64,000 nt of DNA from Pedobacter riviphilus (GTDB lineage Bacteria; Bacteroidota; Bacteroidia; Sphingobacteriales; Sphingobacteriaceae): positions 3,224,001 to 3,288,000 of the forward strand of contig NZ_CP061171.1 of NCBI RefSeq assembly GCF_014692875.1, read 5' to 3'. The position numbers and the translations under genes are program-made. Within the stretch, counting starts at the first letter, position 1; each line of letters starts with the position of its first letter. Below, piece by piece: positions 8,691 to 20,350 of this stretch. The notes below the pieces were generated by a model. The model saw only the letters and a list, made by a program, of their open reading frames with translations, was not told the DNA's origin and did not search any database.

Positions 8691-10015
8691 TATACCGTTT
8701 CTATCAGTTCTTCTTCGTAATCCTGCCCCAAATGGGTGATCAATTCTTCGCCCATAATGTAACGTAAGGTATTCTGAAGTTTCATCAACTGTTTAAAAAT
8801 GTCATTTTCTGCAGGTACACCTGGAATTGTTTGTGGCGATTTCAGGTAAAATGATAACCATTCCTGAATGCCCGATAGGTTTGCACGTTTAGCCAGATCG
8901 ATAAACAAAGCAAGATCCAACACAATTGGTGCAGCTAAAATCGAGTCGCGGCAAAGGAAATTGATTTTGATCTGCATTTTGTAACCTAACCATCCGAAAA
9001 TGTCGATATTATCCCAGCTTTCTTTGTTATCACCATGCGGCGGATAATAATTGATCCTGATTTTGTGGTACATATCGCCATACAGATCAGGATTAACCTC
9101 TGGTTTAAAGATATCTTCCAATACGCCCAGTTTTGATACTTCCTTTGTTTTAAAGTTATCAGGATCATCTAATACCAAACCATCGCGGTTACCTAAAATA
9201 TTATCAGAGAACCAACCATTTACGCCTAATGAACGTGCGGCTAAACCTGGAGCCAAAATGGTCTTCATTAAGGTTTGACCAGTTTTAAAATCTTTGCCAG
9301 CAATTGGGGTATCGGTTTCTTTAGCCAATTCGATTAAAGCAGGAATATCAACTGTTAAGTTTGGTGCACCGTTAGCAAAAGGAATTCCTAATTTTAATGC
9401 AGCATAAGCATAGATCATACTTGGCGCAATGCGCGAATCGTTATCTCTTAAACCTTGCTCAAACGCAGCTAATGATTCATGCACTTCTGATGGTTCGAAA
9501 TAAATTTCGGTAGAACCACACCAAACCAGTACTATACGGTCGCAATTGTTTTCTGCTTTGAAGTTTTTAATATCTTCCATTACGGCTAAAGCCAGTTCGT
9601 AACGGTTATCGAGATCTTTTACATATTTACCATCCAGGTTTTTCACATAATTTCTGTCGAAAGCAGCACGCATCGGTTTAATAGCCTGTAATTCTTCGCG
9701 CACATCGCGCAAAAGGTTAGCATCTAATACGCGGGCATTCATTGCCGCTTCGTAAACATTATCTTCGTAAACATCCCAGCCGCCGAAAACCAAGTCATCA
9801 AGACCAGCCAATGGCACAAAATCTTTAATTTTCGGTTCTCTTTTTTCTGTTCTTTTTCCCAAACGGATGGTACCCATCTGTGTTAACGAACCGATAGGTT
9901 TTGATATTCCTTTTTTAATTGCAGCAACTCCGGCAATCATAGTTGTTGCTACGGCGCCTAATCCCGGCATTAATATTCCCAGCTTGCCTTCAGCTGCTTT
10001 TACTTGTTGTTTCAT
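8690..10015 (-). CDS. ino1: Inositol-3-phosphate synthase
   Basis: A 441-residue cytoplasmic NAD-dependent enzyme converting glucose-6-phosphate to myo-inositol-3-phosphate. It has an N-terminal Rossmann start (GILMPGLGAVATTMIAG, 13-29), LVFGGWDVYEDNVYEAA, VLVWCGSTE, GIPFANGAPNLTVDIPAL, and a catalytic-domain segment GKDFKTGQT followed by GWFSDNILGNRDG. These agree with the bacterial MIPS family. It is the committed step for the head group made by this operon: the CDP-alcohol transferase (PIP synthase) and PgpA-type phosphatase lie downstream, and sphingolipid base genes upstream. The stop codon overlaps the next start. The function is secure. Confidence 0.94.
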   Translation of the reverse strand: MKQQVKAAEGKLGILMPGLGAVATTMIAGVAAIKKGISKPIGSLTQMGTIRLGKRTEKREPKIKDFVPLAGLDDLVFGGWDVYEDNVYEAAMNARVLDANLLRDVREELQAIKPMRAAFDRNYVKNLDGKYVKDLDNRYELALAVMEDIKNFKAENNCDRIVLVWCGSTEIYFEPSEVHESLAAFEQGLRDNDSRIAPSMIYAYAALKLGIPFANGAPNLTVDIPALIELAKETDTPIAGKDFKTGQTLMKTILAPGLAARSLGVNGWFSDNILGNRDGLVLDDPDNFKTKEVSKLGVLEDIFKPEVNPDLYGDMYHKIRINYYPPHGDNKESWDNIDIFGWLGYKMQIKINFLCRDSILAAPIVLDLALFIDLAKRANLSGIQEWLSFYLKSPQTIPGVPAENDIFKQLMKLQNTLRYIMGEELITHLGQDYEEELIETV

Positions 10016-10033
10016 TCTATTTTATTTAAAATC

Positions 10034-11019
10034 TTATAACCAATTATTTTTACGGTACCAGTTTATCGTTTCAGTAAGGCCTTGTTCCAGCCCAAATTGG
10101 GGCACAAAGCCAAAGTCGTTCTGAATATTTTTAATATCACAGCCCCAGTTAAGGGCGGTGAGTTCTTTTATCTTATCTACGTTTAAGGCTGGAATTTTAT
10201 TAAACATGCCATACAACCGTTCCATCGACCAGGCAAGCCCCTTAATCATCTGCACAGGTACATTCACCGTCAATGTTTTTTTGTTTAAAGCCTTACGCAC
10301 ATGGGCAGCTAGCGCAGAACGGTTATAAACTGCCCCATCGGATACATTATAACTTTTACCAACTACGTCAGATGCAAGTGATTTTATAATGATATCGGCC
10401 AAATCGGTGGCGTATACAAAGCTTAATTCCTGCTCCTGCTTGCCGATATACAGTTCCAGTCCTGCTTTAATTGTTTTAATTAATATGAAAATGTCTTTCT
10501 CACGCGGCCCATACACTGCCGTAGGCCTGAATATGATTAAGGGCAGATCCGGAACCTGAGCCAGGTACGTTTCAGCAAGTGCTTTGCTGATCCCATAATT
10601 GGTTACCGGATTTGAGGCACCCTTATCGGTAAGTTTTTCATTTTTTTTATTTAAAGGCCCCAATGCAGCCAAACTGCTTATAAATACAAATTTCTTTATT
10701 TTATGTGCTGATTTTGAAGCCGCCAAAGCCAGGTTTCGGGTATAAATGGCGTTTACCTGGTTGTAGTCATCACGCTTTTTTGCCTTGGTTACCGCAGCCG
10801 CATGCACAATGTAATCGTATCTTTTTTCTTCTATATTTTCTTTCAATAGGTATATGGAAGAAAGATCAAGGTCAACATAGCTGATCGGAAAATTTTTAAG
10901 ATGTGCTGCAGTGGCCGATTGACGTACATTGGCATATACTTCAAGATCATTTGCCAGAGCAGATTTAATCAGGTGATAGCCCACAAATCCAGTTGCCCCT
11001 GTAATCAACACCCGCTTTT

Positions 11020-11023
<4 letters not shown>
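10034..11023 (-). CDS. NAD(P)-dependent epimerase/dehydratase family, probable CerR-like 3-oxoceramide reductase
   Basis: A 329-residue extended-SDR protein with the nucleotide-binding motif GATGFVGYHL (9-18), the SS pair at 116-117, and the catalytic Y143-x3-K147 (NYGISK). Generic annotation would be a sugar-nucleotide epimerase. The neighbours argue otherwise: its start overlaps the stop of the GNAT gene by four bases, and that gene overlaps serine palmitoyltransferase the same way. In Caulobacter, the ceramide set is Spt, an acyltransferase (bCerS) and a NAD-epimerase-like reductase (CerR). By analogy this enzyme would reduce the 3-oxo group of an N-acylated long-chain base. Family firm; substrate inferred from order. 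Confidence 0.78.
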
Positions 11024-13352
<2,329 letters not shown>

Positions 13353-13883
13353 TTATATTCTTCAGTTTTTAAAACCCTGTTCTGAAAGTTTGGCCAGTAC
13401 CAGAATGCTACTTGTGGATATTAAAATCAACAGTATAGATTAAGGCTGCATTAACCAAACGATTTGATAACACAATTTTAACGCGGAATTGAAGCCAAAA
13501 AAAGGTTCAAATGTGGGATATATTGGTCAAAAAGTTGGATCGGCAAAATGTGACATTCAGATGAATTGACCAATTGACATTCTGACTTTTATTATAAAAT
13601 AGTAAAACAACAAAAAAGACACAAAACAGCACAAAAAACAACATAAATTACTGTTTTTAAGTTAATTAAAATTCAATATTTATTAATCAAAAGATTGAAT
13701 TTTAATCAGAAATTAGTCATTTTAAAAAAAATAAATTGCAAAATTGATCCCGAATATTACATTTGTCAGAGCAAAATTCCGGCAGATAAAGGGCGAAAAA
13801 CTATCCATAAAGGATGGCTGAAATTGTAGTGCAAAAGATAATCGAATCTGTTAAGAAATTATTAAAAAACGCCGAACGATTTT
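13353..13883. promoter_or_regulatory. Divergent intergenic region of lipid operon and AraC gene
   Basis: An AT-rich 531-base gap with no convincing ORF. It holds a direct repeat, TGACATTCAGA (13551-13561) and TGACATTCTGA (13575-13585), with starts 24 bases apart, and an inverted repeat, ATTGGTCAA (13522-13530) with TTGACCAAT (13566-13574), interleaved with it. Such paired sites suit an AraC-type regulator, and one is encoded divergently. I could not identify an exact Bacteroidota -7 box (TAnnTTTG) for either gene. Confidence 0.45.
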
Positions 13884-14779
13884 ATGCAACAAGAGTTACT
13901 CAATAAAACTTTTTCAGAAAAAAACCACGAGGAAGCACTTTCTTTAAATGATGGATTGATGGCAAAAATTCATCACAGTAGCGATCCGCATTATTGCAGT
14001 TCGGAACCGTTCCGTATATCGAGTTATGCTTTAATTCTGATCACAAAGGGAAAGATGAATCTTAAGATAAATTTTGTAGAACATGTATTAAATCAAAGAG
14101 ATATTCTACTCATTTTTCCACATGCTGTTTATGAGATTAAGGATAACAGCGATGTTTCTTTCATCAGCATCCATTTCAACAAAAGCTATTTAAAAACCAA
14201 GGGCATATTCTTTAATAGCGGCGAAACTTACAGAATGTTCCAGAACGATCCTACTCATAAATTTTCATTATCAAAAGAGGAATATACATTCATTTACTAT
14301 GATATGCTTGCCCTGCACAAAAAACTGAACGTATCTAAAGATACCCGCAGATTAAAAACATTGTGCACAATAGCTTTCTGGAACTGCTGTATGATCTCTT
14401 TCTTCTCAAAAACAAACAGAAAGACCCATTACCTTTTGTTCACAATAGCAGAACAGAACTCACCAATCGTTTTTTATCGCTGGTATCAGAAAACTTTAAG
14501 AAAGAAAAACGTGTAATATATTATGCCAACTGTTTACGCATAACGCCAAGGCATTTATCGCAGGTTGTTAAACAGGTAACCGATAGGACAGCAGGGGAAG
14601 TTATTGATGAGATGGTGATCAGGGAAGCTAAACTACTACTAACCAGCCATGTAATGAACATATCGGAGGTAGCTATGGAACTGCACTTCAGTAACTCCTC
14701 TTTTTTTGGGAAATATTTTAAAAAGCAAACGGGAATTACCCCATCTGAGTACAAATTATCGAATAACATTGCGGTGTAG
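13884..14779 (+). pseudogene. AraC family transcriptional regulator, frameshifted
   Basis: Two overlapping frames (13884-14516 and 14363-14779) combine into one AraC protein of about 298 residues. The N-terminal cupin-like sensor includes LILITKGKMNLKINF and RDILLIFPHAVYEI; the C-terminal double helix-turn-helix includes NCLRITPRHLSQVVKQVTDRTAGEVI and ISEVAMELHFSNSSFFGKYFKKQTGITPSEYK. The break is at 14361-14363: one missing base would turn KTL-CTIAF into KTL-VHNSFLELLYDLF. Either the gene is inactive or the sequence has an indel error. It points away from the lipid operon and converges with the phytase gene, and is a candidate regulator of the lipid operon. Confidence 0.82.
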
Positions 14780-14838
14780 GTCAACCTCCTTACACTACTA
14801 TAATAATTTCTCCGAGGCATCGTCATAAGCAAAAGTAA

Positions 14839-14905
14839 TTAACCACAGATAGAAAGGGTGCACACAGATATGAAAATCCGTGTTTATCTGTGTGCATCTG
14901 GTTAA
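14839..14905. terminator. Palindromic repeat between convergent genes, probable bidirectional terminator
   Basis: A perfect 12-base inverted repeat, TGCACACAGATA (14859-14870) with TATCTGTGTGCA (14885-14896), is flanked by a second partial pair, TTAACCACAGAT (14839) and ATCTGGTTAA (to 14905). It lies between the ends of the AraC gene and the phytase gene. Sequences of this type (ACCACAGAT / ATCTGTG) recur in Bacteroidota intergenic DNA, so it may be a mobile palindromic repeat acting as terminator. There is no long T run. Confidence 0.55.
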
Positions 14906-14948
14906 AACACTTAACGCCATTGGTCCCCCGCTTGCAACGGACAGGTCT

Positions 14949-16028
14949 TTATGGCTGTGCGCTGGTCAATTTTTTACCTGCTATATCTTCCCATCTGTAA
15001 AAATGAAAGGTTTTATCATCGCTCATGGCCACTAACAAACCATGTTTAAAATCGTTATTTAAAGGAACTGAAACCACGTCAATACCATCTGTTTGATTGG
15101 CTGAATATTTAATCGTGGTTAACAGCGGATGCGGATGGGCAGCATCGGTTTTAGCTACCCGGTCGTACACTTTTAACTGCCTGGCGCCCTGATCGGATAC
15201 CAGGATATAGCCTTTGTTTCCTGAGGTTTTATAAATGGCGATCCCCTCATTGTCGACAGCAAAATCGCCTTGTCCGAATAATGCCAGTTCTTGATCTCCT
15301 TTGGCTGGGTCAGCATAATACTTGCGCACCCCTACCTGCTCATCGCAATAATAAACAAAACCCAGTTCGTTATCAACGGCAATGGCCTCAATTTCTTTTT
15401 TACCGCTATACTGGCCGAATTTCCGCACCAAATCTGCTTTAACATTGCCTTTCCCATCATCTGCCAATAAATATTGCCAAAGATAACTTCCGTTTTTAGG
15501 GCCCGTTTTACGACCAACAATGGCATAAATTTTTCCACTTGGATCAGTATACATTGAAATTCCCATCAAATCGCGGTATTCTGCTCCTGTTTCACCTACA
15601 AAAACAGGAATTCCGCCATTGTCGATTGCTTTCATATCAGGAAGAGAAAATATCCGCAGTTTATGCGTGTAACGTTCTGTTGTTACCACAATATCTGTCT
15701 TTTTTCCGGCCAAGCGCAAACCATAAGCAATATCAACATTATTAGGACGCTTTAAGCCTTTTATGGTTTTAGACTTGATGATTTTACCTTTCAGATCGAA
15801 AACATACAGGCCACCATTGGTATCTTTATCGGTACCGATTACTAAAGACTGCGCTGGATTGTTCGGGTTTACCCAGATTGCAGGATCGTCGGTATCAAAG
15901 TCGACAGGCTCGGACACGTATAAGGGTTTTACGGCCGTACTACTTCCGTTTTGTGCGCTTCCATTACAAGAAATGGTCAGGCTTAAAACCGCAAAAGCGG
16001 CAAGTTTTAATATATTATTATGCTTCAT
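14949..16028 (-). CDS. Beta-propeller phytase, lipoprotein
   Basis: A 359-residue exported phytase that removes phosphates from myo-inositol hexakisphosphate in a calcium-dependent way. The six-bladed propeller family pattern is clear: DTDDPAIWVNPNNPAQSLVIGTDK near the start, GLKRPNNVDIAYG, EIEAIAVDNELGFVYYCDE, DNEGIAIY and LVSDQG. The start is set at 16028 (MKHNN), because the longer frame to 16094 lacks a signal; from there a lipoprotein signal with lipobox LTISC precedes the mature part. It starts one base after the stop of the beta-helix gene, so they share an mRNA. The surrounding receptor and lipoprotein genes suggest uptake of phytate breakdown products. Confidence 0.9.
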   Translation of the reverse strand: MKHNNILKLAAFAVLSLTISCNGSAQNGSSTAVKPLYVSEPVDFDTDDPAIWVNPNNPAQSLVIGTDKDTNGGLYVFDLKGKIIKSKTIKGLKRPNNVDIAYGLRLAGKKTDIVVTTERYTHKLRIFSLPDMKAIDNGGIPVFVGETGAEYRDLMGISMYTDPSGKIYAIVGRKTGPKNGSYLWQYLLADDGKGNVKADLVRKFGQYSGKKEIEAIAVDNELGFVYYCDEQVGVRKYYADPAKGDQELALFGQGDFAVDNEGIAIYKTSGNKGYILVSDQGARQLKVYDRVAKTDAAHPHPLLTTIKYSANQTDGIDVVSVPLNNDFKHGLLVAMSDDKTFHFYRWEDIAGKKLTSAQP

Positions 16029-16029
16029 T

Positions 16030-17289
16030 TTATATTTTAGTTCCGTATGCACCAACAAATGTAGATGGTGCAGGAGAGATATAGGTAATACCATTTTTCA
16101 TTACAATTCCGGTTTGGTGATGGCGGGTAAAGTTGGTAATACCCTTACCCAAAGCTGGCGAGTTGCCTTGCAAGTGAAAGTCCCACGCGGTATTGAAATC
16201 GGCATTGGTAACCGCTGTATTTAAGGGATAATTCACAAATTTAGGATCATTAGCACCAGCAACGTTACTAATTACATCGTTTTTACCGCCCACAATATCG
16301 CCGGTTGGCTGAAACTGATTTACGGTGGTTTGGTCGAAGCCATAATACCAGTTATTGCTATAAGCAGAACGGCTATCTTCTGGCTTTTTTGGATCTCTCT
16401 TCACGCCAAAACGGGTATTGGCGAAAAGATTATTATACAGATCGGCACGTACCGTACTCTCCAGCCAGATTGATCCGCCTTTGGCCGTTGGTCTTCTCCA
16501 ACCTGTATTCACCATGGTATTGTTGTAAGCAATAATATACGTTTGTGGCGTTTTATCTCCAGTATTAGATAATTTTAAGGCATTGGTATTGGTGCTATAA
16601 ACCAAGTTATAGGCTATATCTGCCAAACAGCCCGATTTAAAGTTCATGGCTTCCCCTCCTGTTACGCCCGTGGTATAAAACACATTATTGGCAAAAATGA
16701 TCTTCCCACCTTCAATATAGGTACAATCTTCCTGGAGGTTTCTGAAGATGCTATTCTGAACGACTAATTTGCCATTAGCATTGGCAAACCAGAGTGCAGG
16801 TAAGTTTTCTCCGGCTTTAGCTTTATAAAGTCCCATTTTTACCGATGTTGAAGCATCTGAAGTAGTAGAGCCTGCATATTCGAGGATTACGTGATCAAGC
16901 ACCAGTTCCTCGCATGTTGGGCCAGCCAAAATACCGCCCCAAAGCTTTCCAAATTTTTTTGATGAGGTTTTATAAAATTCATTTACCGTAAACCTGATAG
17001 GATTTTCTGCAGTTCCAAGTGCATACAGATTACCTTTTATAACAATTTCTGGTTTAGCAACCGTATCCATCAGCACCGTTACCCCCTCTTCAATGGTTAG
17101 CGTTTTCCCTTCCGGGATTACAATGTCGCCTTTAATTACCTGCGTACTGCCTTTTGCCCAAACCCCAGAAACCTCACCAATTGCCGAGCCATCAACAGCT
17201 GTAGTATCAACATCTATATTGGCTTTCTCGCATCCTGCCAAGGCGAGCACAACAAGAATTAATAATTTAAAAATCTGATTTGATTTCAT
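16030..17289 (-). CDS. Right-handed parallel beta-helix lipoprotein
   Basis: A 419-residue surface or periplasmic lipoprotein: signal peptide LLILVVLALAGC with Cys19 as lipidation site. The body shows repeated short strands and turns (GDIVIPEGKTLTIEEGVTV, IVIKGNLYALGTAENPIRF, LVLDHVILEYAG, LVVQNSIFRNL, IIFANNVFY) typical of a parallel beta-helix. No catalytic residues of polysaccharide lyases stand out. It lies between the TonB receptor (22 bases upstream) and phytase, so it may be an accessory binding protein for phytate or another phosphorylated ligand. Function is inferred only from position. Confidence 0.82.
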   Translation of the reverse strand: MKSNQIFKLLILVVLALAGCEKANIDVDTTAVDGSAIGEVSGVWAKGSTQVIKGDIVIPEGKTLTIEEGVTVLMDTVAKPEIVIKGNLYALGTAENPIRFTVNEFYKTSSKKFGKLWGGILAGPTCEELVLDHVILEYAGSTTSDASTSVKMGLYKAKAGENLPALWFANANGKLVVQNSIFRNLQEDCTYIEGGKIIFANNVFYTTGVTGGEAMNFKSGCLADIAYNLVYSTNTNALKLSNTGDKTPQTYIIAYNNTMVNTGWRRPTAKGGSIWLESTVRADLYNNLFANTRFGVKRDPKKPEDSRSAYSNNWYYGFDQTTVNQFQPTGDIVGGKNDVISNVAGANDPKFVNYPLNTAVTNADFNTAWDFHLQGNSPALGKGITNFTRHHQTGIVMKNGITYISPAPSTFVGAYGTKI

Positions 17290-17311
17290 GTCTTTGTATC
17301 TTTAAATGCTA

Positions 17312-20089
17312 TTAATTAAATTTATACCTAAAGCCAACAAGGTAGTTTTGGCCATAATAATCGCTTCTGATCAAGGTTTTCCCATTTTTAACCAAATCTT
17401 CTTTGATGTCGTTATTTGCTGGATTTGTACCTTTTATAAATAGTTTTGTCGGTGTATTTAAAATGTTATTGGCTTTTACAAAAACACTTATTCCACCTTT
17501 AAAACGCTTCTCTGCAGACGCATCTACCTGTACAAATCCTTCCTGCCAAAAATCGTTATTTAAGAATTGAGAAACCGTGTTGATGCGTGGTCCTGTATAG
17601 GCACCTGCAACCTGTGCATCCCAGCCTTTTTTAGTGTCTTTAAACAATATTGACAGGTTGGCGATATGCGCAGACTGACCATAAAGCGGACGTTCCTGGT
17701 TTACATTTGCAGGCTCCGTATCTCCGGTGGTGCTATTGATCACCCTGGTGGTTTTAGTGGTGTTAATGCGCGAATGAGTGTAGGTATAATTGGCCTTTAC
17801 ACCTATTTTGTTAAAATATTTGATGTAATCTACCTCTGCGCCATAATTATTGGCCGTACCAAAGTTCCCTGGACTATAATAAATATCTTGGCCGCGAACG
17901 GCATCAGCCTGAAAAGTATATTCAATTGGATTTTTTATCCTTTTGTAGAAAGCACCAATCAATAATTGCTCAGAAGCGCCAGGAAAAAGCTCATACCTTA
18001 AATCGAAGTTATCGGCCAGTGCGCGCTGCAGGTTAGGATTGCCACGTTCCTGGAATTCTTCATTTACAACTTTTCCGGGTACAATTTCATAAAAACCTGG
18101 GCGGTTAAGGGCTTTGTAGTAAGAAGCATGTAACTGCGCTTTTTCTGTTAAAAAATATTTTGCAGTTAAACTCGGTAATACATCGGTATAAATCTGATTT
18201 CCTTTTGGAAAAGATTCTCCTGCCGCGAAAAGAAGATTATAACCCTGATTGGTATGCTCTACTCTTAGCCCTCCTATCACTTCTAATTTAGCCGAATTAT
18301 ATTTAAACATTCCATATCCAGAAGTAGTTTGCTCTGTTGCATCGTAGGTAAGCGAATTGGCTACCGCACCTGTTGGATTGCTTACCACCAAATTCAGGTC
18401 GGTGTAATTTTGGAAATTTACACCATAAATATCATTTGCATGATCTGCTCCCTGAGCGAGGTTATAATTATTAAAGAAACCACTCCTTTTTTTATCGCGG
18501 TATAAACCTCCAGCCATAACATCCAGTTTGTGTTCGCCAGCTAAAACATGGTAAGTCAGATCAAGGTAACCTGCCAAATCCTCATCGGTATTACGTTCCC
18601 ATCTGCGGGTAACGGGGTTGGTATTAACTAAACTGGTACGTTTGCTTTGAAAATTCTGTTGTACCCCATTTAAACTGATGCTGGTATTATCGGGCACATC
18701 GTTTTTGGCTGAAGAATAAACAGCCGACCACTGTACTTTAAATTTATCATTAAAAAATTTATGATCGCCATGCAGCGTAGAATTGTAAATCTGTTGCTCA
18801 GTTAAGCGACTACGCGTATCGTAAACCAATTCTGCGTTCCCAGCTGTTGGATTATAAACTCCATTATAAGTAGTGGTTACAGCATCTCTAACCTGTTGAT
18901 TTTTCAGGTTAACGTATACATTGTACAAACTGATCTGGTGATCTTTATTAAAAACATAATCAATTTTTCCATGTAAGCCTGTTCGCTGCTGCTGTTCAGA
19001 ATATTCACGGTAACTTTTGCTGGTAATTTTGGCATAAGGATCGACACCTACAACAGAATTATTGTAAAAAGTACTGTTACTGCCACGGTAGGTATTCTGA
19101 TAACTTCCTGCCAGCACCACCCCGAGTTTATTATCCAAAAAGCGTTTACTTAAGGATAAGCTTCCGATTAAATTAGGTGCGGGGTTTTTATATTTATAAT
19201 CAAGCGTGCCCTTGGTAAAATCGCTCTGCGTAGCATTATAGGTTTTCCCATTTACTTCGTAGGGCGATTTGTAATTAATACCTGAAGCATTGTAACTGGT
19301 AAACTTACGATCGAAAAATAATTGGCTATAACCTGTTGAAATGTTTGCATTTACCTGAAATTTACCGGGTGCATTTTTCATCACCATATTAATGACACCA
19401 CCAATGGCATCGCCTTCTAAATTTGGCGTAAGCGTTTTATACACTTCTAAACGATCGAGTAAATCAGAAGGAAAAAGATCAAGCGGAACATAACGGTATT
19501 TATTATCCGGACTTGGGATTTTAACACCATTTACCAAAGTATAATTGTAACGTTTATCCATCCCCCTTAAAATGGCATATTGTCCATCGCCGTTGCTATT
19601 GCGCTCTATAGACGCGCCAGAAATACGTTGCATCACATTGGCCACCGTTAAATCAGGCGAAATCTCAATCGATCTGCCTGATACGATATTCATTAGTTGT
19701 GGGGCATTTTTTTCTAAACGCCTTGCTCCCTGATCGGTAGAACTAACTACATTTGATTTAATAGTAATATCATCAAGGCTTTTCGAATCACTCTCCATGT
19801 AAAACTTTAAGTGATCGTTATCCTCTTTCAGTATCACTAAAGTTTTCTCTATGGTTTTGTAGGTAATGTAGCTCACACTAATTTTTGCAGCACCTACTTT
19901 TACATCCTTAAATTCGAAAGTACCATCTAATCCGGTATTGGTTATGCGCCTCGGGTTTTCTAAAACCACTGTTGCACCTACAATGGCCTCACCAGTTTGC
20001 TTATCGTAAACGTGGCCTTTCAGTTTTGTGGCATTAGCTGTGCCTGCACAAAAGAGAAATAAAAACAGAATTTGTAATCGTTTATTCAT
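17312..20089 (-). CDS. TonB-dependent receptor with CarboxypepD-regulatory-like domain
   Basis: A 925-residue outer-membrane receptor. After the signal peptide (ending GTANA) come a CarboxypepD-regulatory-like domain (LKGHVYDKQTGEAIVGATV, about 23-105), the plug (SGRSIEISPDLTVANVMQRI, then GVKIPSPDNKYRYVPLDLFP and GDAIGGVINMVMK), and a 22-strand-type barrel ending in VGFRYKFN with a C-terminal aromatic-rich strand. The form, with no paired SusD, resembles siderophore or small-ligand receptors. It heads an operon with a beta-helix lipoprotein and phytase, so an inositol phosphate or released metal-phosphate complex is a plausible ligand. A TPR-HTH regulator gene lies just upstream on the same strand. 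Confidence 0.92.
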   Translation of the reverse strand: MNKRLQILFLFLFCAGTANATKLKGHVYDKQTGEAIVGATVVLENPRRITNTGLDGTFEFKDVKVGAAKISVSYITYKTIEKTLVILKEDNDHLKFYMESDSKSLDDITIKSNVVSSTDQGARRLEKNAPQLMNIVSGRSIEISPDLTVANVMQRISGASIERNSNGDGQYAILRGMDKRYNYTLVNGVKIPSPDNKYRYVPLDLFPSDLLDRLEVYKTLTPNLEGDAIGGVINMVMKNAPGKFQVNANISTGYSQLFFDRKFTSYNASGINYKSPYEVNGKTYNATQSDFTKGTLDYKYKNPAPNLIGSLSLSKRFLDNKLGVVLAGSYQNTYRGSNSTFYNNSVVGVDPYAKITSKSYREYSEQQQRTGLHGKIDYVFNKDHQISLYNVYVNLKNQQVRDAVTTTYNGVYNPTAGNAELVYDTRSRLTEQQIYNSTLHGDHKFFNDKFKVQWSAVYSSAKNDVPDNTSISLNGVQQNFQSKRTSLVNTNPVTRRWERNTDEDLAGYLDLTYHVLAGEHKLDVMAGGLYRDKKRSGFFNNYNLAQGADHANDIYGVNFQNYTDLNLVVSNPTGAVANSLTYDATEQTTSGYGMFKYNSAKLEVIGGLRVEHTNQGYNLLFAAGESFPKGNQIYTDVLPSLTAKYFLTEKAQLHASYYKALNRPGFYEIVPGKVVNEEFQERGNPNLQRALADNFDLRYELFPGASEQLLIGAFYKRIKNPIEYTFQADAVRGQDIYYSPGNFGTANNYGAEVDYIKYFNKIGVKANYTYTHSRINTTKTTRVINSTTGDTEPANVNQERPLYGQSAHIANLSILFKDTKKGWDAQVAGAYTGPRINTVSQFLNNDFWQEGFVQVDASAEKRFKGGISVFVKANNILNTPTKLFIKGTNPANNDIKEDLVKNGKTLIRSDYYGQNYLVGFRYKFN

Positions 20090-20350
20090 TGTGTTTGGTC
20101 ATGTCATTTTATTATCGACGGGGCAAAGGTGTATACACCATTTTACACAAAGAAATTATTGAGGTTACATAAAGGCAACAGCGTTACAACAAGCATATAT
20201 TAAAAGGCAACACAAAAACACAATACAATGATTATCAACAAATTAAACACGCCACAAAACGCCGTTATGCTTTTATTACCGTTACATTAACAAATTGTTA
20301 AGCCCTTAAAAATCAAAAAAACAGGTCATATATTACAGCTGATGTAACGG
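20090..20350 (-). promoter_or_regulatory. Promoter region of the phytate operon with repeated CGTTACA sites
   Basis: A 261-base gap between the regulator stop and the receptor start. It contains CGTTACA at 20182-20188 and 20280-20286, the inverted copy TGTAACG at 20343-20349, and a near copy GGTTACA at 20163-20169. The direct repeat AAAGGCAACA occurs at 20171-20180 and 20203-20212. These are candidate operator sites, possibly for the adjacent TPR-HTH regulator. No exact promoter boxes were identified. Confidence 0.4.

Noticed and set aside
14839..14905. Small RNA gene between araC and phytase
   Set aside because: The strong hairpin is better explained as a palindromic repeat or terminator between convergent genes; no promoter was visible.
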